A DNA stretch of 56,657 bases, taken from Candidatus Helarchaeota archaeon. GTDB lineage: Archaea; Asgardarchaeota; Lokiarchaeia; Helarchaeales; HEL-GB-A. Both the position numbers and the translations under genes were made by a program. Location: positions 1-56,657 of the forward strand of contig JAEOSY010000668.1 of assembly GCA_016840125.1 (NCBI GenBank), read 5' to 3'. A model generated the notes under the pieces. That model saw only the letters and a program-made list of their open reading frames with translations. It had not been told where the DNA came from and ran no database searches. Positions 51,507 to 56,657 of the stretch are shown here, piece by piece; position 1 is the stretch's first letter; the number at the start of each line of letters is the position of its first letter.

Positions 51507-53297
51507 TTGAGAGGTATGAACAATAAAGTTCTGAGAATAGATTTAACAAGCGAAGGAATTAAATCTGAAGCATTATCTGATGAAATACTTAACCAATACT
51601 TAGGAGGTCGTGGATTAGGGGTTAAATTATTAAGTGATAGTGTAAAAAAGGGGATCGATCCGCTTGGCCCTGAAAATATCTTAGTCTTTTCGGTTGGTCC
51701 TCTCACGAGCACGATAGTTCCGACGAGTGGAAGGTCCTCACTAGTAACTAAATCCCCATTAACCAATACAATCATGCATTCAAATTCAGGTGGCCTTTGG
51801 GGTTCAATACTGAAGAAATGTGGCTATGATGCCTTATACATTACAGGACGCCTTGAAGGAGAACCAGGTTACATTTTGATAAATGGAGAAGAGGTTGAGA
51901 TCAAAAGAGCGAAGGAGTTATGGGGTTTAACAACAGAGGAGGCAGTAGAGAAGGTTCGTGCATTTGAAGGAGAATGTCAGGCGCTAGTTATCGGACCAGC
52001 AGGAGAAAACTTAGTAAGGATAGCGTCAATCATGAACCAAGCCCATCGGGCGTTTGGAAGAGGTGGTGTTGGAGCAGTCATGGGTTCCAAGAATCTGAAG
52101 GCAATTGTGGTTAAAAATGGAATCAAAAAATTTCAAGGGAAGGATATTGAACATCTAAAGAAGTTGAATAGGGTAGCTTTGGATAAAGTTAAGGTCTTCC
52201 CAATTACCTCACAGGGATTGAAGCTCTTTGGGACCGCTGTCATGATGAAGGTGATCAACTCGTTCGGGATGCTCCCTATAAATAACAATCAAATGGCGTA
52301 CACTAACCAAATTGATGCAGTAAGTGGCGAAAAACTGCGTGAGGATTTTTTAGAAAAAGATGAAGGGTGTTATGCCTGCCCAATTCGATGCGGACGGATG
52401 ACCAATACGGGGGAGATGAAGGGAAAGGGACCAGAGTTCGAATCGTTATGGGCGTTAGGTCCGCAATGCGGAATTTTCGATTTGAAAATAATCACTCATG
52501 CTAATTATTTGTGTAATAGCCTTGGATTAGATACGATTTCTACAGGAAATACCATTTCATGTGCAATGGAACTGCAACAACGAGGTTTACTGAATGATTC
52601 ACTTATAAAGTTTGGAAATACAAAAATATTAGGGGACCTCATTAAAAAGGTGGCGATGCAAGAGGGGATTGGGAAAGAAATGGCAGAAGGATCCCTGAAA
52701 TTTTCCGAGAAATACAATGGGACGCAGTATGCAATGCAAGTCAAGGGCATGGAGCTCCCGGCATATGATCCACGCGGTGCAATGGGACAAGCTCTTAATT
52801 TCGCAACGTCCAATAGGGGCGCGTGCCACTTAACAGGATATTTGATAGGGATGGAATTACTTGGTGTGCCCAAGTTAATTGATCGCTTCTCCATAGCTGG
52901 GAAAGCGGATCAGCTTGTGCTGAGACAGAATCAAAGCGCCGCAGAGGATTCATTAGGCGTCTGTAAATTCGTGGGATTTGCAGTTGGGATTGACTTCCAA
53001 GTACGTTTTCTTCAAGCTGTCACTGGGATTGAGTTTACCATTCCTGAATTAGTAAAGATAGGAGAGCGAATTTATAACTTAGAGAGACTTTTTAATGCTC
53101 GAGAGGGCTTTTCACGCAAAGAGGACACGTTACCACTGAGGTTCTTGAAAGAACCTTTGACTGAGGGCCCTTCTAAGGGGCGAGTTGTACCATTAGATAA
53201 TTTATTGGAAGGTTATTATCAGGTCCGACAGTGGGATATGGATGGTATACCCACCGATGGATTATTAGACGAACTTGATCTTAATAGATTAGCTTAG
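51507..53297 (+). CDS. aor: Aldehyde:ferredoxin oxidoreductase (tungsten pterin type)
   Basis: A 596-residue enzyme of the AOR family that oxidises aldehydes to acids, reducing ferredoxin. The start TTG at 51507 has GAAGGT seven bases upstream and gives MRGMNNKVLRIDLT, matching the family N-terminus (M-x-G-x3-K-x-L-R-x-D-L-T). The ATG three codons later would lose this. Pterin-binding motifs GGRGLGVKLL and RAFGRGGVGAVMGSKNLKAI, and DPRGAMGQALNFATSNRGAC, are present. The [4Fe-4S] ligands are C288, C291, C295 and C486. The acid formed could be activated by the ligases upstream. Substrate range is unknown. Confidence 0.93.
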   Translation: MRGMNNKVLRIDLTSEGIKSEALSDEILNQYLGGRGLGVKLLSDSVKKGIDPLGPENILVFSVGPLTSTIVPTSGRSSLVTKSPLTNTIMHSNSGGLWGSILKKCGYDALYITGRLEGEPGYILINGEEVEIKRAKELWGLTTEEAVEKVRAFEGECQALVIGPAGENLVRIASIMNQAHRAFGRGGVGAVMGSKNLKAIVVKNGIKKFQGKDIEHLKKLNRVALDKVKVFPITSQGLKLFGTAVMMKVINSFGMLPINNNQMAYTNQIDAVSGEKLREDFLEKDEGCYACPIRCGRMTNTGEMKGKGPEFESLWALGPQCGIFDLKIITHANYLCNSLGLDTISTGNTISCAMELQQRGLLNDSLIKFGNTKILGDLIKKVAMQEGIGKEMAEGSLKFSEKYNGTQYAMQVKGMELPAYDPRGAMGQALNFATSNRGACHLTGYLIGMELLGVPKLIDRFSIAGKADQLVLRQNQSAAEDSLGVCKFVGFAVGIDFQVRFLQAVTGIEFTIPELVKIGERIYNLERLFNAREGFSRKEDTLPLRFLKEPLTEGPSKGRVVPLDNLLEGYYQVRQWDMDGIPTDGLLDELDLNRLA

Positions 53298-53318
53298 ACG
53301 GAAAAAAAGAGAGGGGTC

Positions 53319-56195
53319 TTAGAAATATTTCCCGTTTCGTCTTGCGTTCCACTTATATAATTCTAGACCGATAATCCCTGTTGAAGAGAGAAGAATAACC
53401 CAGAGCCAGTCAAACCCATTTAACGCAATCCATCCGATATTTTCACCTAAAATATCAAAAACCACGGGATTAGCATCGGGTCCGAAGTACATCAGACCGA
53501 TATGAATGAATAAACACAATCCGACACTTGCCATTAGTAACCAGTTGAATTCCTTAATTAAACTCTGTTTGAATGAGGCGTTGGGGCGTCGCATAGACCA
53601 CACAACCAGTAGTTCTGAGACGAAGATTACTGTCATACACATTGTGCGGGCTTTAAGCTGGAGTTCCCCAAAGGGTAATCCACCGTCGATGACAGCTTCG
53701 TAAGCAAGCGGGTCAATAAAACCAGAAGCATTAATTGAATCAAAAGGTGCCAATCCCCAGAGGGGAATTAGATATGCTAACGCTATACCAACACCTACAC
53801 AGAGGCATTGAACAAGCATCAGCTTGAATAGAGGTCGGCTCACAAGTTCTTCACTATCACGAGGCGGTTCCTTCATGATACCCTTTGGGTATGGGTCAGG
53901 AATTAAGGCTAATGAAGGAAAGGCGTGTACAATCGCAAATAAATAAGTATGTTGTAATATCGAAAACATTTCAAAACCCTCTACAGGAGCAAATCGAAAA
54001 CCAAAGAAAATAATCGCTTCCATCAAATTGAGAGCAATAAAAAAGAAGATAATCACACGAATTCTATGAAAAATACCCCGACCAACGCGCAATCCACGCA
54101 CAATTGAATTAAAATCATCATCGGTAATAACCATATCTGCAGCTTCTTTAGCTACATCTGACCCCGCGATACCCATGGCGATTCCTGTATGGGCCTGTTT
54201 CAACGCAATTGCATCATTTACGCCATCTCCAGTCATAGCAACCAGACGATTTTCAACATCCTGATAGCGTTTCACGATTTTAACCTTATCCTGAGGCGTA
54301 ACCCGAGCAAAAACAGCTGCTTTTCTAAATTCTTCATTCGTTAGAGAATCGATATTTTTTCCTTCAATCACTTTATCCCCCTCACCGAAGATTCCGACAT
54401 CCATAGCAATTGTCCTTGCGGTTACGGGGTGATCGCCGGTTATCATCTTGACTGCAACACCTGCTTGATGGCAAGAAATTACAGATTCTTTCACGCCATC
54501 GCGAGGGGGATCCAAAATGGAAACGAATCCAAGAAAGATCAAATCTTGTTCAACTTGATCTCGGTTAGGATTTTCTCTGTTAAAATCTTCAAGCGGTTTA
54601 TAGGCAATGCTTAATGTTCGGAATCCTGCTTTTGCAGCAGCTTCTACATCTTCTAATAATTTCGCTTGAAATTTTTTAGTAAGGTCTTGTATTTTACCAT
54701 CTAAAACTATACTTGTAGACCGATCAATTATTATTTCTGAAGCGCCTTTAATAAAGGCATATTTTATACCGTCTTTATCGTTGACAACAGTCGACATCCG
54801 TTTTACGGAGGAGTCAAATGGAAATTCATGTAGAATTTCAAATCTCTTCCTTAACTGATCGATATCATATCCAATATTTTCTGATAGCGTCAAGAGAGCA
54901 CCCTCTGTTGGCGCCCCTATGATACTCCGAACCTCTTTTTCCTTTCTACCTTTACCTGCGATTTTTCTTTGCTCAAAAATCAATTCCGTACTGTTATTTA
55001 TTACCTGCGAATGGATAAATAGTTCGAAATAGGGATCATCTGAAAAATTATATACAGATTGGTCTAAATGAAGAGGAGTTTTATTGGGATATTCAACTTC
55101 TGGAACATTAATTATTTTATCATCATACCAAATGAGCTTTACAGTCATCTCGTTCTTCGTAATGGTTCCAGTCTTATCAGAAGCTATTATTGAGACTCGC
55201 CCGAACGATTCGATGGCTGCCAAGTTACGAATGATCACGCCTTGCTGTGCAAGAGTTAAGACCCCTGTAATCATAACTAAGGTTGTCATAAGAGGTAAAT
55301 TGATGGGTACGAGATTCTTACCCACTGCAATCGCTCCTACAAACGCGTCCGTAATGGGATCCCCCGTTGTGAAAAGCCGGAATAAAAAGGATACGGCTAC
55401 CATGATAATAACACCAATTGAAAGCTTTTTCGCAAGTGAGTTCATCTTAGCTGTAAGGGGGATTTCGGGTACTCCTCCTTTATTAAGTTCAGTAGATATA
55501 TTACCAATTTCAGTATTTACCCCCGTATAAACCACAATAGCCCGTGCTTTCCCTCTTGTAACAAAACTCCCTTGAAAAACCATGTTGATTTGTTCTTGAA
55601 TAGGAATTTCAATTTTTGCAGATAATTTAAGTTCTGACTTTGGTACAGCGGCGCTTTCCCCAGTCAATGCAGCTTCATTCACCTCAAGATTCGCGCTAGT
55701 AATGATTCGACTGTCCGCAGGGATTTTCACGCCTTGTTTCAGGTCAATAATATCACCTGGAACGAGCTCAGTCGTATCAATTTCTTTCTTCACCCCCCCT
55801 CGAATGACTGTACCCTTCAAAGCCTGCAATTTTAACAGAGATTTCAAGGTTTTTTGAGCCTTAAACTGTTGCCAAACCGCAATAATGGCGTTTAGGACGA
55901 TAACCCCGAAGGTCAAAATAGCATCGCCAAAAGATCCCCAGATTATAATGGGAATAACCATAATGATTAAGATTAGAATAAACAAATTAAAAATCGGAGC
56001 GAGATATATTTTCCAAATAGTTGATTTAACTTTAGGTAGTTCATTTGGACCGTGTTCAATCAGTCTCGAAGAAACAACTTCTTCATCTAACCCAATTTCG
56101 GGATCGGTCTTTAATTCTGAATAAATGACATTAAGATCTTTGGAATAATAAGGAATAGAGGACTTCTGATTCTGTTTTGAATTCGCAGTAGCCAA
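53319..56195 (-). CDS. P2-like P-type ATPase with non-canonical ion-site residues
   Basis: A 958-residue P-type ATPase with about ten membrane segments. Actuator loop TGES at 178-181, phosphorylation site Asp340 in DKTGT, MITGDHPVTARTIA and GDGVNDAIALKQAHTG are complete, so it should be catalytically active. General layout is that of Ca2+/Mn2+ or Na+ pumps. In TM4 the usual PEGLP is PINLP (297-301), so the Ca2+-ligand Glu is Ile. In TM6, the usual N-x2-T-D is replaced: YLFAIVHAFPSLAL aligns with Phe, Val and His. The transported ion is therefore uncertain. An ATG at 56195 starts it. It is convergent with the aldehyde oxidoreductase gene. Confidence 0.93.
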   Translation of the reverse strand: MATANSKQNQKSSIPYYSKDLNVIYSELKTDPEIGLDEEVVSSRLIEHGPNELPKVKSTIWKIYLAPIFNLFILILIIMVIPIIIWGSFGDAILTFGVIVLNAIIAVWQQFKAQKTLKSLLKLQALKGTVIRGGVKKEIDTTELVPGDIIDLKQGVKIPADSRIITSANLEVNEAALTGESAAVPKSELKLSAKIEIPIQEQINMVFQGSFVTRGKARAIVVYTGVNTEIGNISTELNKGGVPEIPLTAKMNSLAKKLSIGVIIMVAVSFLFRLFTTGDPITDAFVGAIAVGKNLVPINLPLMTTLVMITGVLTLAQQGVIIRNLAAIESFGRVSIIASDKTGTITKNEMTVKLIWYDDKIINVPEVEYPNKTPLHLDQSVYNFSDDPYFELFIHSQVINNSTELIFEQRKIAGKGRKEKEVRSIIGAPTEGALLTLSENIGYDIDQLRKRFEILHEFPFDSSVKRMSTVVNDKDGIKYAFIKGASEIIIDRSTSIVLDGKIQDLTKKFQAKLLEDVEAAAKAGFRTLSIAYKPLEDFNRENPNRDQVEQDLIFLGFVSILDPPRDGVKESVISCHQAGVAVKMITGDHPVTARTIAMDVGIFGEGDKVIEGKNIDSLTNEEFRKAAVFARVTPQDKVKIVKRYQDVENRLVAMTGDGVNDAIALKQAHTGIAMGIAGSDVAKEAADMVITDDDFNSIVRGLRVGRGIFHRIRVIIFFFIALNLMEAIIFFGFRFAPVEGFEMFSILQHTYLFAIVHAFPSLALIPDPYPKGIMKEPPRDSEELVSRPLFKLMLVQCLCVGVGIALAYLIPLWGLAPFDSINASGFIDPLAYEAVIDGGLPFGELQLKARTMCMTVIFVSELLVVWSMRRPNASFKQSLIKEFNWLLMASVGLCLFIHIGLMYFGPDANPVVFDILGENIGWIALNGFDWLWVILLSSTGIIGLELYKWNARRNGKYF

Positions 56196-56343
56196 TTTTT
56201 AGCATCCCTTTATAATGATTATACTTTATAGAGACTTTAAATGACTTAAAAAAGTGATAGTTAATGGTGATATAATTTTTAAAGCCAGAAGAACCCTTAG
56301 AAGTAGAATTGCTGATAAGAATTGTGCATAGAGAGGTGTTGAA

Positions 56344-56657
56344 TTGGTTGTCGATGAAGCTACGTTTCGCGAATTTCAGATAGTAGGAAAAGTCCTAACA
56401 GATCACAGATATAATACTTCGCACTCCGGTAATATTTCAATGAGGAGTGGGGGTAAGATTTTAATTAAACGTCGTGGAGCGATGTTAGGGTTTTTAGAGC
56501 CAGAAGATATTGTTGAAACGGATTTAAATCAGCAAGACTCTAGCATAATGTTATCAAGTACCGAGACCGAAGTACATCGGCAAATTTATTTACAAACCGA
56601 TGCAATGGCTGTGGTTCATGCACATAACCCTTTTTGTGTAATTCTCTCACTGGTGGA
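56344..56657 (+). CDS. Class II aldolase/adducin family protein, partial
   Basis: The 5' 104 codons of a gene that runs off the window. The start is TTG at 56344, with GAGAGGTG five bases upstream. The protein shows HSGNISMRSGGKILIKRRGA, then FLEPEDIV and LSSTETEVHRQIYLQTDAMA ending in VVHAHNP. These are the fuculose-1-phosphate aldolase / ribulose-5-phosphate epimerase family motifs, with Glu of 'SSTETEVH' and the first metal His pair H-A-H visible. Zn2+-dependent retro-aldol cleavage of a sugar phosphate is likely, but the substrate is not determined. The C-terminal metal His lies beyond the edge. Confidence 0.85.
   Translation, partial: MVVDEATFREFQIVGKVLTDHRYNTSHSGNISMRSGGKILIKRRGAMLGFLEPEDIVETDLNQQDSSIMLSSTETEVHRQIYLQTDAMAVVHAHNPFCVILSLV

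Noticed and set aside
1628..56343. RNA genes and CRISPR arrays
   Set aside because: I looked in the intergenic gaps for tRNA-like TTCGANTC arms, rRNA stretches and regularly spaced repeats and saw none. A short structured RNA could escape this reading.

Overview
The window looks like a stretch of an archaeal chromosome, most probably from an Asgard (Promethearchaeota / Lokiarchaeia-like) lineage. The evidence is a low-GC genome, archaeal TATA boxes, GGTGA-type ribosome sites used with ATG, GTG and TTG starts, three longin-like domain proteins, a seven-bladed WD40 protein, a K+-independent membrane pyrophosphatase, a tungsten-type aldehyde:ferredoxin oxidoreductase and anaerobic acyl-CoA enzymes. 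The lineage is inferred from gene content only. I found no rRNA, tRNA or CRISPR array. Bases 1-36 are almost pure C and look like a sequencing artefact at a contig end.

Layout. 1-9.3 kb: partial TPR protein, Zn-ribbon protein, GPH-type transporter, H+-pyrophosphatase (hppA), two unknown convergent genes, an ABM monooxygenase/Fe-alcohol dehydrogenase pair and a small ORF. 9.4-17.5 kb (all minus): a membrane protein with a C-terminal endonuclease/exonuclease/phosphatase domain, a longin protein, a CooC-like ATPase, a membrane protein, an anchored secreted toroid protein, a stand-alone acetyl-CoA-synthase-like protein and an acyl-CoA dehydratase activase. 17.6-25.3 kb (minus): two complete but diverged pairs of 2-hydroxyacyl-CoA dehydratase / benzoyl-CoA reductase family subunits, preceded by an HdrD/GlcF-like Fe-S protein and a GlcD-like flavoprotein. 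A near-identical ~27-bp palindromic motif lies upstream of the flavoprotein gene and again upstream of the activase gene, which suggests one regulon.

25.4-32.6 kb: an 830-residue toroid protein, two tandem 7TM-longin proteins, a saccharopine-dehydrogenase-like enzyme and a PIN toxin/UPF0175 antitoxin pair. The toxin-antitoxin pair is flanked by fragments of a duplicated copy of the preceding genes. 32.6-38.2 kb: a membrane-anchored PHP/DUF3604 protein, small genes, a broken gene, a WD40 protein and an unknown protein. 38.2-50.1 kb: two ADP-forming acyl-CoA synthetase alpha-type genes flank a minus-strand cluster (flavodoxin, two paralogous ~85-residue proteins, a radical SAM/SPASM protein, an alpha/beta hydrolase) and three AMP-forming acyl-CoA ligases, two of which are tandem duplicates. 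50.1-56.7 kb: a secreted-plus-membrane protein, aldehyde:ferredoxin oxidoreductase, a P2-like P-type ATPase with unusual ion-site residues, and a partial class II aldolase.

Taken together, the genes suggest a strictly anaerobic lifestyle that activates organic acids to CoA esters, oxidises aldehydes with ferredoxin, and reduces or dehydrates acyl-CoAs with radical enzymes. Energy would be conserved partly through pyrophosphate and ADP-forming CoA ligases. The most novel-looking units are the dehydratase regulon with its ACS-like partner, the radical SAM cluster with two precursor-like small proteins, and the 7TM-longin pair.
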